A stretch of 64,000 bases of DNA from Granulicella aggregans (GCF_014203275.1 NZ_JACHIP010000008.1:60785-124784); one strand, 5' to 3'; counted from the first letter of the stretch, positions 51,184 to 60,348 are shown. Program-made: numbers and translations. The notes: a model not told the origin generated them from the letters alone.

Positions 51184-51219
51184 TCCCACATCTCAAAAGC
51201 CAGATGTGGGGCACCCGGA
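51184..51219. repeat. Dispersed palindrome, family B
   Basis: TTCCCACATCTC, loop AAAAGC and CAGATGTGGGGCACCCGG. It overlaps the spurious upstream extension of the next gene. Confidence 0.7.
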
Positions 51220-51245
51220 TTTGTGGCTACAAGTACACTTCAAAG

Positions 51246-52634
51246 ATGCTTGAGTGGACTCTCTTTCGCGCGATGCTGGTGGCCTTCTTCATTCTGGCTA
51301 ACAGTTTTTTTGTGGCTGCGGAGTTTGCGCTGGTGAGCGTCCGGGAGACGCGTATCCAGGCATTGCTGGCACAGGGGCGCCCGGGAGCACGGACGGCGCT
51401 TCATCTGAAGAAGTCCATCGACGAGTTCCTGCCGGCGGTGCAGTTTGGAGTAACGCTGGCGAGTCTCGCCCTGGGGTGGATGGGAGAGCCGGCGATCGCC
51501 GAGGTGATCCTGCGACTGTGGACGGGTATGGGGTGGATGGTCGACGGACACTCTCTGATTTATGTCCACATTGCTGCAACGGTCATTGCGTTCTCGATCA
51601 TTACGTACTTCGAGGTGCTGCTGGGTGAGTTGGTGCCGAAGTCGCTGGCGCTGCAACGGGCGGAGCGGATTGCGCTGGCGGTGGCGGGGCCGATGGATGT
51701 CTTTATCCGGATGACGCGGCCCGCGGTGAAGGTGATGAATGGGTCGGCAGCGGTGGTGCTTAAGCTGTTCCGGGCGCCGCTGCATGGTGAGGGGGCGGTA
51801 CATTCGCCCGAGGAGTTGAAGCTGATTGCCACGGCGACGCGGCGGATGGGGCTGCTGCCGGAGTTTCAGGAAGAGATTATTCATCGCGCGATCGAGCTGA
51901 ACCACGTGACGGTGCGCGAGATCATGACTCCCAGAGGAAAGATCTTCTCTCTGCCTGCCGACATGCCGGTAGAGCAGGCGAGCGCGCGGATTGTGGACGA
52001 GCAGCACTCGCGGGTTCCGGTCTTCGATCCGAAGGGCGGACCGGAGCAGATTATCGGGGTGCTGTACTCGAAGGACATCTCGCGTCTGATGCACTTCCGC
52101 AGCGTCTCACTGGGCCTTGGGGGAGCCGGGAATTCAGGCTTGACCGTTCGGCAGGTGATGCGCGAGGTGGTGGTGGTTCCGGAGACCAAGCTGGCGGTTG
52201 AGCTGTTGCAGGAGTTTCAAGTCCGGCGGCGGCAGATTGCGATCGTGGTGGATGAGTTTGGGTCGACGGTAGGGCTGGTGACAGCAGAGGATGCGCTGGA
52301 GCAGATTGTGGGCGAGCTTGAGGATGAGTTCGACATTGCCAGCCGGACGGCGTTGTTCAGCAGCACCGGCGTGATGTCGCTCGATGGATCGACGAGTCTT
52401 AGAGACCTAAGAACCCAGCTTCGCTGGGAGTTTCCGCGTGAGGCCGGCGTGGAGACGCTAGCGGGATTCATGCTGGCGCACCTGGGACATATTCCGAAGA
52501 ATGGTGAGAGTCTGGACTTCGAGTGCCGGCGGTACATCGTTGCCGAGATGACGGGACATCGGATCAGCCGGGTGCGGGTGGAAGACCTGACGGTGAGCGG
52601 TGTGACTCCGACCGTGGAGCTGACAGCGCGGTGA
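51246..52634 (+). CDS. CNNM/CBS-domain membrane protein (hemolysin C-like, possible Mg2+/Co2+ efflux)
   Basis: 462 aa from ATG 51246; the longer frame to 51171 crosses a repeat and is rejected. A CNNM (DUF21) domain with about four membrane helices (MLVAFFILANSFFVAAEFALVS, ...FEVLLGELVPKSLAL) is followed by two CBS motifs (VREIMTPRGKIFSLPADMP and VVPETKLAVELLQEF) and a CorC-HlyC-type C-terminal domain. Family members affect Mg/Co balance. The last 4 nt (GTGA) overlap the permease start. Confidence 0.93.
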   Translation: MLEWTLFRAMLVAFFILANSFFVAAEFALVSVRETRIQALLAQGRPGARTALHLKKSIDEFLPAVQFGVTLASLALGWMGEPAIAEVILRLWTGMGWMVDGHSLIYVHIAATVIAFSIITYFEVLLGELVPKSLALQRAERIALAVAGPMDVFIRMTRPAVKVMNGSAAVVLKLFRAPLHGEGAVHSPEELKLIATATRRMGLLPEFQEEIIHRAIELNHVTVREIMTPRGKIFSLPADMPVEQASARIVDEQHSRVPVFDPKGGPEQIIGVLYSKDISRLMHFRSVSLGLGGAGNSGLTVRQVMREVVVVPETKLAVELLQEFQVRRRQIAIVVDEFGSTVGLVTAEDALEQIVGELEDEFDIASRTALFSSTGVMSLDGSTSLRDLRTQLRWEFPREAGVETLAGFMLAHLGHIPKNGESLDFECRRYIVAEMTGHRISRVRVEDLTVSGVTPTVELTAR

Positions 52635-53578
52635 GAGGAAGAGCAGTCTGGACGGCGCTGCGGCGGGTGGTGGTGACTCTGCCGGTGATCTGGGTGGTGG
52701 TGTCGGTGGTGTTTCTGCTGATCCACATTGTGCCGGGAGATCCGATCGTACAGATGCTGGGCGAAGGAGCGACGGCTACGGATGTGTCCGCGCTGCGGCA
52801 TGCGTATGGGTTCGATGAGCCGCTGCGGGTGCAGTATGTGCATTACTGGGGCGGTCTGCTGCAGGGTGATCTGGGACAGTCGCTGCGGATGCATGACTCG
52901 GTGCTGCACCTGGTGCTGCAGAGGTATCCGTACACGCTGGCGCTAACTTTGGCGGCGCTGCTGATGGGCGTGCTGGTGGCGGTGCCGGCGGGAGTGTGGT
53001 CAGCGGTGCACCGTGGGCGATGGCAGGACAAGTTGCTGGGCGTGGTGAGCCTTGGGGGGCTATCTTTTCCGAACTTCGCGCTGGGGCCGATTCTGGTTTT
53101 GATTTTTTCGATATGGCTGGGGCGGCTGCCGGTTTCGGGCGCGGGGACGGGCGAGGTTGGCGAGTTTCTGCTGCATCTGTTGTTGCCGTCGCTGACGCTG
53201 GCGCTGGGGCTGGCGGCGATTCTGACGCGGATGGTGCGGGCGGCGATGTTCGAGGAGCTGGGGCAAGACTACATCCGGACGGCGCGGGCGAAGGGGCTGA
53301 CGGAGCGGCAGGTGGTCTACGGGCACGCGCTGAGGAATGCGCTGATCCCGGTGCTGACGGTGATTGGGCTGCAGTTTGGGAGTCTGCTGGCAGGGGCGAT
53401 TGTGACGGAGACGATCTTCAGTTGGCCGGGGATTGGGAGGCTGACGCTGTCGGCGATCTCTAACCGGGACTATGCGTTGGTGCAGGGGTGCATCCTGGCG
53501 GTGGGGCTGACTTATGTGGGAGTGAATCTGCTGACGGATGTGACGTATGCGGTGGTGAATCCGAGAATGCGGGGATGA
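52631..53578 (+). CDS. Dipeptide/oligopeptide ABC transporter permease, DppB-like
   Basis: 315 aa from GTG 52631, overlapping the previous stop by 4 nt. The N-terminus (VVVSVVFLLIHIVPGDPIVQMLG) and the RTARAKGLTERQVVYGHALRNALIPVL loop are those of DppB-type permeases, with six membrane helices. Binding protein and ATPases are not encoded nearby; the only other transporter part is the DppC-like gene on the opposite strand at 55244-56140. Confidence 0.92.
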   Translation: MRGRAVWTALRRVVVTLPVIWVVVSVVFLLIHIVPGDPIVQMLGEGATATDVSALRHAYGFDEPLRVQYVHYWGGLLQGDLGQSLRMHDSVLHLVLQRYPYTLALTLAALLMGVLVAVPAGVWSAVHRGRWQDKLLGVVSLGGLSFPNFALGPILVLIFSIWLGRLPVSGAGTGEVGEFLLHLLLPSLTLALGLAAILTRMVRAAMFEELGQDYIRTARAKGLTERQVVYGHALRNALIPVLTVIGLQFGSLLAGAIVTETIFSWPGIGRLTLSAISNRDYALVQGCILAVGLTYVGVNLLTDVTYAVVNPRMRG

Positions 53579-53623
53579 CCTGCGGGGCTGGAATGTGATT
53601 GGGGGCCAGCGGGTGGAGACTTG

Positions 53624-54085
53624 TCAGGTGCGGTGTTCGCGGAGCGCGAGCGCTAGACAGAGGTTCACCACAAAGAGGACATGGATGCCCATGTGAAAGA
53701 GGTTCGGCCGCGGGTTGTCGCCGCGCTTGGGCAGAACGTGGCGGGTTCCCGCATACATGTTGAGATACTCGATCTTTTGTTTCTCAGGAGCTCCGCGCAG
53801 GTAAGGGATGTACCACATGCCGATCGCCGACAGGGTAGCTACCGAGCAGTAGATCAGCCAGTAGTTCGGGACATAGCCAGGTTTCGGGCGGTTCCAGAAG
53901 TTGATTGCGAATCCGGCCGCTATGCCGGGGAAGACAGAGTTGGCCAGGGTGGCCAGCCAGACCTTGCGACGACCCAGCATCGCCTGGATCTGAGAACCGT
54001 GGACCCAGCCGGGGATATCGACCAGGTCGTGCGTGAGGATGATCGCAAACTGCAGGACGATGAGACAGGAGAATAGAACGACCAT
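53624..54085 (-). CDS. Conserved membrane protein of unknown function
   Basis: 153 aa with a good ribosome-binding site (GGGAGG, 5 nt before the ATG). About four hydrophobic segments (residues 1-20, 40-60, 75-95, 130-148) suggest a small inner-membrane protein. No conserved motif that I recognise; IPGWVHGSQIQAMLGRRKVW is the most distinctive stretch. It converges with the permease gene after 45 bp. Confidence 0.72.
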   Translation of the reverse strand: MVVLFSCLIVLQFAIILTHDLVDIPGWVHGSQIQAMLGRRKVWLATLANSVFPGIAAGFAINFWNRPKPGYVPNYWLIYCSVATLSAIGMWYIPYLRGAPEKQKIEYLNMYAGTRHVLPKRGDNPRPNLFHMGIHVLFVVNLCLALALREHRT

Positions 54086-54152
54086 TGCGGCCTCCCTACT
54101 GTGAAGGCAATTCTGCGCTAAGTAAGCGGGGAGCGCAAGCCTGCATCATGGC

Positions 54153-54641
54153 TTAAATGATCGGAAGTATCTTTGCGTCGAGGGTGGTGGGGGTGATGGC
54201 GACGAGGGCTACCGTGACGGGGAGTTGGAAGCGGCGGGGGCCGGCGCTGCCGGGGTTTAGATAGAGGATGTTGTTGCGGGTCTCGATGGATGGACTGTGG
54301 GAGTGGCCGGAGATGACGGCGGCGACGCCTGCGGCGGAGGGGCTGATGTCGAGGTCGTGGATGGAGTGAACGAGGTAGAAGAGCTTGCCGGCGACTTCGA
54401 CGAGTTCGGTCTCGGGGAGTTCGGCGCAAGGACCGTAGAGGTCAACATTGCCGCGGATGGCGGTGACCGGGGCAATGGCGCTTAGGGCCTCGAGGATCTC
54501 GATGTTGCCGACGTCGCCGGCGTGGAGGATGTGTTGCGCGGGGGCGAGCGCGACCAGGGCCTCCGGACGTAGGAGGCCGTGGGTGTCGCTGATGACGCCT
54601 AGCAGGAATGGTTGTGGCTGACCGGACGGAGCATCAGGCAA
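54153..54641 (-). CDS. YfcE/MJ0936-family metallophosphoesterase
   Basis: 162 aa from TTG 54641; the TTGCCTGA overlap with the upstream gene's stop suggests coupling. The binuclear metal motifs are SDTHG (D-x-H), HAGDVGN, GNVD and GHSHS. These small phosphodiesterases hydrolyse artificial and cyclic phosphodiesters, and natural substrates are often unknown. A longer upstream frame is a GC artefact that overlaps the neighbouring gene. Confidence 0.85.
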   Translation of the reverse strand: MPDAPSGQPQPFLLGVISDTHGLLRPEALVALAPAQHILHAGDVGNIEILEALSAIAPVTAIRGNVDLYGPCAELPETELVEVAGKLFYLVHSIHDLDISPSAAGVAAVISGHSHSPSIETRNNILYLNPGSAGPRRFQLPVTVALVAITPTTLDAKILPII

Positions 54642-55146
54642 GGCGCAGGCTCTGGAGGCTGGCGCAGTGCTGGCTCTGGGTGGGATCGTGGGCGCGGTCG
54701 GGGTCGATGCGGAGTTCGAGCGCGGTGATTCCGGCGAGGCTGACGGTGTAGTCTTCGACCTCTTCCGAGGCTCCTTCGGGGCTGAAGCTGAACTGCTGCC
54801 GGATGATCTCGCGGTGATCGTTTTCACCGGAAGACGCGAAGATGGCGAATTCCTGCGAGCGCGGGGAAGCGGCTTCGACGATGCGGAGATGGATGCGGCG
54901 GAGGGAGACGGGATGGTCGAACTTGATGAGGACGATCTGAGGGCCGGTGCGGGCGGCGCGCCATCCGCTCCAGGGCTTGGCGTCGGGCTTATCGATGAGG
55001 GCATCTTCGATGGGGAAGAGCGAGTCTTCCGAGGTGATGTGCACGGTGGCGAGGGCGTCGAGGTCCAGCCAGCTATCCTGCGGTACGGGTGGACACTTGG
55101 CTACGGCTTCCTGGTCGATCAGGGACTTTCTCATGCCGGTAAGCAT
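54634..55146 (-). CDS. Discoidin-like protein of unknown function
   Basis: 170 aa, no signal peptide. The middle (about residues 60-165) resembles an F5/8 type C beta-sandwich: GPQIVLIKFDHPVSLRRIHLRIVEA, FAIFASSGEND, YTVSLAGITALELRIDPD. Such domains bind sugars or lipids, but here no ligand is visible. It ends with TGA inside the start of the phosphoesterase gene, so both are likely one unit. Confidence 0.75.
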   Translation of the reverse strand: MLTGMRKSLIDQEAVAKCPPVPQDSWLDLDALATVHITSEDSLFPIEDALIDKPDAKPWSGWRAARTGPQIVLIKFDHPVSLRRIHLRIVEAASPRSQEFAIFASSGENDHREIIRQQFSFSPEGASEEVEDYTVSLAGITALELRIDPDRAHDPTQSQHCASLQSLRLA

Positions 55147-55243
55147 ACGCCAAAGCTTGCCCTGCCGGACGGGCCCGCTGCGCGGTCACTTCGTGACTCG
55201 TATACTGCTTCGCGTCGTGCTCCCGATGGCCGCAGATGGAAAA

Positions 55244-56140
55244 TCAGTTGGTTGATCGTGGGTCGGCCATGGTTCCCAGGGCGTCGCCTATGAAGTTGAA
55301 GGAGAGGACGCAGAGCATGACGGCCATGGCGGGGAAGAAGAGGATGTAGGGGGCGTCAAAGATGTGGGAGCGGGCGTCGTTGAGCATGGCTCCCCAGCTT
55401 GCGGAGGGAGGTGGGAGGCCCAGCCCGAGAAAACTGAGTGTGGCTTCGGCGAGGACGGCGGAGGCCATGCCGACGGCTGCCTGGACGATAAGGGGTTGCA
55501 GGATGTTCGGGAGGATATGGCGGCCCAGGATTCGGAGGTCAGAGGCTCCGAGCGCGCGGGCCGATTCGACGAACTCGAGACGGCTGACGGACATGACCTG
55601 GGCGCGGACGAGGCGAGCATAGGCGACCCATCCGGAGAGCGCTAGGGCGAAGATGAGGTTTAGAAGGCCCGGTCCGAGGAAGGCGACAAATGCGATGGCG
55701 AGCAGTATTCCAGGGAGTGCGAGGAAGGCGTTGGTGACATAGATGTTCAGGATGGTGTCGAGCCAGCCTCCATAGAAGCCGGAGATGCATCCAAGAACCA
55801 GGCCAACAATTGCTGAGACGGCCACGACAGAGATTGCTACGGCCATGGAGATGCGGGCACCATAGACAGTGCGAGCAAAGATGTCGCGGCCAAGTTCATC
55901 GGTGCCAAACCAGTGCTGTGAGCAGGGAGAGAGTAGGCGATGGGTCAGGTCAATATCAGCTGGGTTGGTGCGGGCGATGACGGGCGAAAACAAAGCGCAG
56001 GCGGCGAACGTGGCGACGAGAATGGCGGCGAAGAGTACCTGGGGTGTACGCAACGCATGGGGCAGGCGCGCGGATGGCCGTGGTCGGAAGGGGATTTCGG
56101 GAAGTCCTGCGTTTCCCATGGAGGGCCCACTCAATGACAT
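55244..56140 (-). CDS. Dipeptide/oligopeptide ABC transporter permease, DppC-like
   Basis: 298 aa. After a Pro-rich N-terminus come the DppC motifs HWFGTDELGRDIFARTVYGARISM and ESARALGASDLRILGRHILPNIL, and it ends GDALGTMADPR, with about six membrane helices. DppB usually sits just upstream in the same operon. Here DppB lies on the other strand, 1.7 kb away. The start could also be the ATG at 56119. Confidence 0.92.
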   Translation of the reverse strand: MSLSGPSMGNAGLPEIPFRPRPSARLPHALRTPQVLFAAILVATFAACALFSPVIARTNPADIDLTHRLLSPCSQHWFGTDELGRDIFARTVYGARISMAVAISVVAVSAIVGLVLGCISGFYGGWLDTILNIYVTNAFLALPGILLAIAFVAFLGPGLLNLIFALALSGWVAYARLVRAQVMSVSRLEFVESARALGASDLRILGRHILPNILQPLIVQAAVGMASAVLAEATLSFLGLGLPPPSASWGAMLNDARSHIFDAPYILFFPAMAVMLCVLSFNFIGDALGTMADPRSTN

Positions 56141-56320
56141 ACAAAAGAATGTATCTCAGTGAGTTAGCGATTGTGACGTGAGTAAAATAGAATCGAAACA
56201 ACAAGAGAAAATAAGCTCGTTCCACTGGATGAGCAATCGCAACAAGCGTTTCACTGCAGGGTTCTAGACACTAGTCCAGCAACTCCTTTTCGTTCTTACC
56301 AGTGTGTACTGGAGCTGTCT

Positions 56321-57604
56321 TTGAGAATCCTGATCTATGGCTTGAACTACGCACCCGAGTTGACTGGCGTGGGGAAGTACACCGGCGAGATGGCTTCATG
56401 GCTAGCGTCCCAAGGGCATGAAGTGCGCGTCGTCACGGCGCCGCCGTACTACCCTGCTTGGCGGATCTCGGCCGAGTACCGCTGGCTTTTCTACCGGGTG
56501 GAACGTGCCGAGCGTCCCGGCGAGCCTAAGGTCTACCGTTGCCCCTTGTGGGTGCCGGCAAGTCCGAGCGGAGTGACCCGGTTGATTCATCTCTGCTCCT
56601 TCGCCTTCAGCAGCATCCCGGTGATGGCCCTGCAAACGCTTTGGAAGCCAGAGCTTGTGTTTGCCGTGGAGCCGACATTTTTCGTGGCTCCGGTAGCGTT
56701 GATGTCCGCGGCGGTGACCGGAGCCGAGTCATGGCTTCATGTGCAGGACTTCGAAGTGGACGCGGCGTTCAGCCTGGGTATGCTGCCTCGTGGGGGGGCG
56801 CTCCACAAGATCGCGAAGAGGCTCGAGAGCTTCTTCACCAGTGGCTTCTCGCGGACTTCAACGATCTCGGACAAGATGGTCGAGGGAATGGCGACGCGGG
56901 GAGTTGGTCAGGATAAGGCGATCCTATTTCCCAACTGGGGTGATGTGGAGACGGTGCGACCCGCGCAGCCCGGTGCGGCAAATCATTTCAGAAAGGCCCT
57001 ATCGCTGGAGGGGAAGATCGTTCTGCTGTACTCCGGCAACATGGGCGCGAAACAGGGGCTCGAGGTGTTGGCCCCGCTCGCGGAGTCGTTTGCGCATGAC
57101 TCGCGCGTACACTTTGTCTTCTGCGGAGATGGGGCATTTCGACCTCATCTGGAAAAGCTGGTGTCGAGGCGCAAGAATGTGACGATGCTGCCGCTCCAAA
57201 GCACCGACCGCTTGAATGACCTGCTGAACGCCGCCGATATTCACCTGCTGCCGCAAAGCAAAGGCGCCGCTGATCTCGTTATGCCGTCGAAGCTGAACGG
57301 CATCCTGTCGAGCGGCAGACCAGTCATCGCTACCGCGGACGAGGGAACGCAACTCGCGCGCGTGGTCGAGGGCCGCGGTCTGTTGGTCCCACCTTCGGAC
57401 GCTACGGCGCTCTATGCGGCTGCGCGACGGTTGATTGACAGTCCAGAGTTGCGAATGATGCTGGGACTGGCAGCGCGGGAGTATGCAGTCAAAAACCTGA
57501 GCAAAGAACACGTACTACGCCGGGTCGAGAAGGACATGATCACGTTGGTGTATCCGTCTGAGAAGTCCGAGGACATCCAATTGGCCCAGAGCTATCGCGG
57601 GTGA
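56321..57604 (+). CDS. WcaI-type glycosyltransferase (GT4-like)
   Basis: 427 aa from TTG 56321 with GGAGC 5 nt upstream. N-terminal MRILIYGLNYAPELTGVGKYTGEM and the HVQDFEVDAAF motif are typical of WcaI, a fucosyl/glycosyltransferase in colanic-acid-type polysaccharide synthesis. The donor-binding C-terminal part includes VLLYSGNMGAKQG, FCGDGA and LLPQSKGAADLVMPSKLNGILSSGRPVIA. No other polysaccharide genes are next to it, so the polymer is unknown. Confidence 0.9.
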   Translation: MRILIYGLNYAPELTGVGKYTGEMASWLASQGHEVRVVTAPPYYPAWRISAEYRWLFYRVERAERPGEPKVYRCPLWVPASPSGVTRLIHLCSFAFSSIPVMALQTLWKPELVFAVEPTFFVAPVALMSAAVTGAESWLHVQDFEVDAAFSLGMLPRGGALHKIAKRLESFFTSGFSRTSTISDKMVEGMATRGVGQDKAILFPNWGDVETVRPAQPGAANHFRKALSLEGKIVLLYSGNMGAKQGLEVLAPLAESFAHDSRVHFVFCGDGAFRPHLEKLVSRRKNVTMLPLQSTDRLNDLLNAADIHLLPQSKGAADLVMPSKLNGILSSGRPVIATADEGTQLARVVEGRGLLVPPSDATALYAAARRLIDSPELRMMLGLAAREYAVKNLSKEHVLRRVEKDMITLVYPSEKSEDIQLAQSYRG

Positions 57605-57652
57605 GTTCGGCACGCCGATGCTGCGCAGCGCGATGAAAGTCCGGAGAGCGAG

Positions 57653-58477
57653 ATGGGGTTGACGACGAAGAATCTACGGCGAGTCCTTCTAAGACAGATA
57701 TACGCCCTGAGTCTTTTGACAGCCCTGATTTGTCCGTCACGACGGCTAGCTTATCCGCAGCAAGCTGCGTTTACGGCAAATGTTTCTGAAGAGTATTTGA
57801 AGTCGGCGGCGGACCAGGAGCGGGCCTCGCTGGGTCTGCCGCCTTTACGATTCGACGCCGCACTTTCAAATGCAGCACGAAGACATGCGGCGCTGATGGT
57901 GCAGCACAACAGCATCTCGCATCAGTATGCCGGGGAGCCTGATCTTTCACATCGAGCGTCGGACGCGGGAGCGCGCTTCAGCCTGATCACGGAGAATGTC
58001 GCCCAAGCGCCTAGCACGCCGATGGTCCACACGGCCTGGATGCACTCCGAGGGACACAGGCATAACCTGCTGGATCCGAATGTCGATTCGGTGGGTATCT
58101 CGGTGATCTCGCGCAACGGGCAGATGTTCGCTGTGGAGGACTTCGCACGCAGCGTGGCATCCCTTTCAGTACTACAGCAGGAGGGAATCGTGGCGGCGGC
58201 GGTTCGCGCGACCGGGGTAGCGGTCGACGGTACCGGCGAGGATGCGCGGCAGGTATGCGGAGGCGACCGCAGTGCAGAGATGACACCTCTTCCGGAGTTT
58301 GTGATGCGTTACACGACTGACGACCTGGGGCGTCTCCCGGACGGGCTTGCGACGCGGTTGCAATCGGGACACTACGGACGGGCAATTGTTGCGGCCTGCG
58401 CCGCGGAGGACAAGCAGGAGTTCACGATGTATCGAGTTGCGGTCCTGCTGTATCGAGGTGGCCAGTCCGCGAAGTGA
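57653..58477 (+). CDS. Secreted CAP-domain (SCP/PR1) protein
   Basis: 274 aa with an N-terminal hydrophobic segment (LLRQIYALSLLTALI) for export. The CAP domain (about 45-170) shows ERASLGLPPLRFDAALSNAARRHAALMVQHNSISHQ, ITENVA and WMHSEGHRHNLLDPNVDSVGI, including the conserved His and Glu cavity residues. The C-terminal 100 residues contain one Cys-bearing region and no known domain. CAP proteins of bacteria have varied envelope roles; none can be fixed here. It lies 48 bp after the glycosyltransferase. Confidence 0.87.
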   Translation: MGLTTKNLRRVLLRQIYALSLLTALICPSRRLAYPQQAAFTANVSEEYLKSAADQERASLGLPPLRFDAALSNAARRHAALMVQHNSISHQYAGEPDLSHRASDAGARFSLITENVAQAPSTPMVHTAWMHSEGHRHNLLDPNVDSVGISVISRNGQMFAVEDFARSVASLSVLQQEGIVAAAVRATGVAVDGTGEDARQVCGGDRSAEMTPLPEFVMRYTTDDLGRLPDGLATRLQSGHYGRAIVAACAAEDKQEFTMYRVAVLLYRGGQSAK

Positions 58478-58496
58478 CGTAAAGGGAAGGCCCTCT

Positions 58497-58525
58497 TTGA
58501 CCCCATCTTCGGTGTTTGTTATAAC
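58497..58525 (+). promoter_or_regulatory. Promoter of tRNA-Asn
   Basis: TTGACC and TATAAC are separated by exactly 17 bp, placing a start near 58532, about 36 nt before the tRNA. Confidence 0.7.
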
Positions 58526-58567
58526 TAATGAGGCGGCGAAGTTTGAAGACGTGTGCCATCAAAATAT

Positions 58568-58642
<75 letters not shown>

Positions 58643-58694
58643 TATTTATCAAGCACTTAGAAGACCTCCTCTCCATCGACTCCGTCAAACTTCG

Positions 58695-59954
58695 TCAAAT
58701 TGCTATTTGACCCTGATCCGATAGCTCCAGCTGCAGGGCCTTGCGGATGTTCCGGCCTTTCAGCCCTAGCCTCTGAGCAGGGCTCCAGCCGTCGAGCACT
58801 GCAGTTGCCCTTGAGTTAACTGCACGAGCCACATTCGCATCCAGCGTTTGCACGTACACGTTGCCGGTGGTTGTAATGCTGGCGTGGCGTAATGCGCCTT
58901 GAGTGTCTTTCAAGGTTCCGTGATTCTGCATGTCGGTTCCCATCGTCCGACGCATCACTTGGAAAGTGACGAGCCGATCGGGAATCCCCAGCTTGCGGGA
59001 GACTGGCCGTATCCGCCAGCGCAGGAAGTTTTTCCCGTCGCGGGGTACTGCCTGTCCGGTACGCTCGCCCCGTCCGAAGGTAGGGAACATCAACGCCTCG
59101 GGCGAACAGTCAGTGCAGAGTGCCTTCCAGGCTTCTATGAAAGGCCTGACTTGTTCCGGCACCGGAATAGGTGCTTTGCTGGCCTTTGTCTTGAGCCGTT
59201 CTTTGTAGAACCGCCCCTCGTAGGCCGTGCCGTGCGGCATGAGTGCATCACCCGTCCAGCACTTCCATTGAAGTCCCAAGGCTTCGCTTGCGCGCGGTCC
59301 GCAGAAAAGTCCAATAGACATGAGACAGAGGTCATGCGCGTCTTCGATGGCTCCGAGCAACGAGAGAATTTGCTCTCGCGACATGACGGGCTTTTCGACT
59401 GGGTCGGTCAACGGCATGGTCACATCCTCCGCAGGGTCTTCAGCCAGATACTTTTGCTTCCTGGCCATACGGGCGATTGCGCGAATGTTAGAGAAGCATT
59501 GGCGAACCACTGCTCCAGAGTATCCCTTCTCCGCTATGCCATTGAGCCAGACCTGAATCTCGAAAGTGCTGAGATTCCGCAACGGCAAATCCCCAAAGTG
59601 CGAGACCAGATAATGGCCGAGTTGGTAGGTGTTCGTCTTTTTGTAAGCCGGACTCCAACCGCCTTGGCGCATCGGGATATAACGCTGTTCGACGAACCAA
59701 CGGAACGTCACCGAGTCATCTGGAGGAAGCGTCGGAGTCGGACCGACCCCTTTGGTCTCCTTCACAATGATCTCCTGCAACATCTGTTCAGCTTTCCACT
59801 TGGGAGTGTTGGCCTTGGGACAGATGCGAACGTTGCGCTGCTTTCTTATCTCCTTTCCGTCCTGGTCCTTTCTATAGACAAGGTACTGGCCGTACCACAT
59901 CTTGATCCGCTTACCTGTGATGTAAACGGTGCCCCTCTGATACTTCATTGCCAT
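58695..59954 (-). CDS. Tyrosine-type site-specific integrase
   Basis: 419 aa. An N-terminal SAM-like core-binding domain (about 85-190) precedes the catalytic domain. Arg I is in LFCGPRASEALGLQW; the box usually HxxR is QVMRR here; LRHASITTTGNVY supplies the second His region and the nucleophilic Tyr. The protein is oriented so that its end faces the tRNA-Asn 3' end, typical for tRNA-targeting integrases. It would integrate and, with an excisionase, excise the element. Confidence 0.92.
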   Translation of the reverse strand: MAMKYQRGTVYITGKRIKMWYGQYLVYRKDQDGKEIRKQRNVRICPKANTPKWKAEQMLQEIIVKETKGVGPTPTLPPDDSVTFRWFVEQRYIPMRQGGWSPAYKKTNTYQLGHYLVSHFGDLPLRNLSTFEIQVWLNGIAEKGYSGAVVRQCFSNIRAIARMARKQKYLAEDPAEDVTMPLTDPVEKPVMSREQILSLLGAIEDAHDLCLMSIGLFCGPRASEALGLQWKCWTGDALMPHGTAYEGRFYKERLKTKASKAPIPVPEQVRPFIEAWKALCTDCSPEALMFPTFGRGERTGQAVPRDGKNFLRWRIRPVSRKLGIPDRLVTFQVMRRTMGTDMQNHGTLKDTQGALRHASITTTGNVYVQTLDANVARAVNSRATAVLDGWSPAQRLGLKGRNIRKALQLELSDQGQIAI

Positions 59955-60003
59955 TTCATTCTCCGATTTCTGCTTCTGGTCCTGGTCGTGGAGAACACTT
60001 TAA

Positions 60004-60348
60004 TCATCCACCAAACTGGCGCTGGAAGGAAGAGCGAGATGTGGTCAACCTTTCCATGAACTCGTCCACGTCGGCGCATCGGTATCGCATCAACGTCCCG
60101 AGTTTTACGCCAACTATTTTGGGAGACCGGCGCGTCGTGTGATCGCGCACCCACCGCTCTGACACGCCGAGCCTCGCAGCTACCTCACGAGCATTCAGAA
60201 GGCGTTGTGGTTCGGCGCGGCCCGGTGGAAAATCGATAGCATTTTGACTAGCCTTTGTGATGTCGGCCATTGCCCTTACGGGCGGCTTACGTACCGAGGT
60301 CAGGGCATGTGACCCTGAGGAAGATTGGCTCAGCGCGGCAACAGGCAT
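60004..60348 (-). CDS. Excisionase-like helix-turn-helix protein
   Basis: 114 aa from ATG 60348, which has GAGGTGA upstream; a GTG at 60384 is possible. A winged-helix/MerR-type HTH_17 motif is seen: LLNAREVAARLGVSERWVRDHTTRR, followed by KIVGVKLGTLMRYRCADVDEFM. Such proteins act as recombination directionality factors for integrases. It precedes the integrase on the same strand with 49 bp between. The N-terminal 45 residues are low-complexity and look non-conserved. Confidence 0.82.
   Translation of the reverse strand: MPVAALSQSSSGSHALTSVRKPPVRAMADITKASQNAIDFPPGRAEPQRLLNAREVAARLGVSERWVRDHTTRRSPKIVGVKLGTLMRYRCADVDEFMERLTTSRSSFQRQFGG

Noticed and set aside
54642..55004. N-terminal extension of the phosphoesterase
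   Set aside because: Ser/Pro-rich low-complexity translation of the overlapping discoidin-like gene in another frame; the domain starts right after TTG 54641.
58899..60059. 386-codon plus-strand frame
   Set aside because: It is antisense to the integrase and has no protein-like features.
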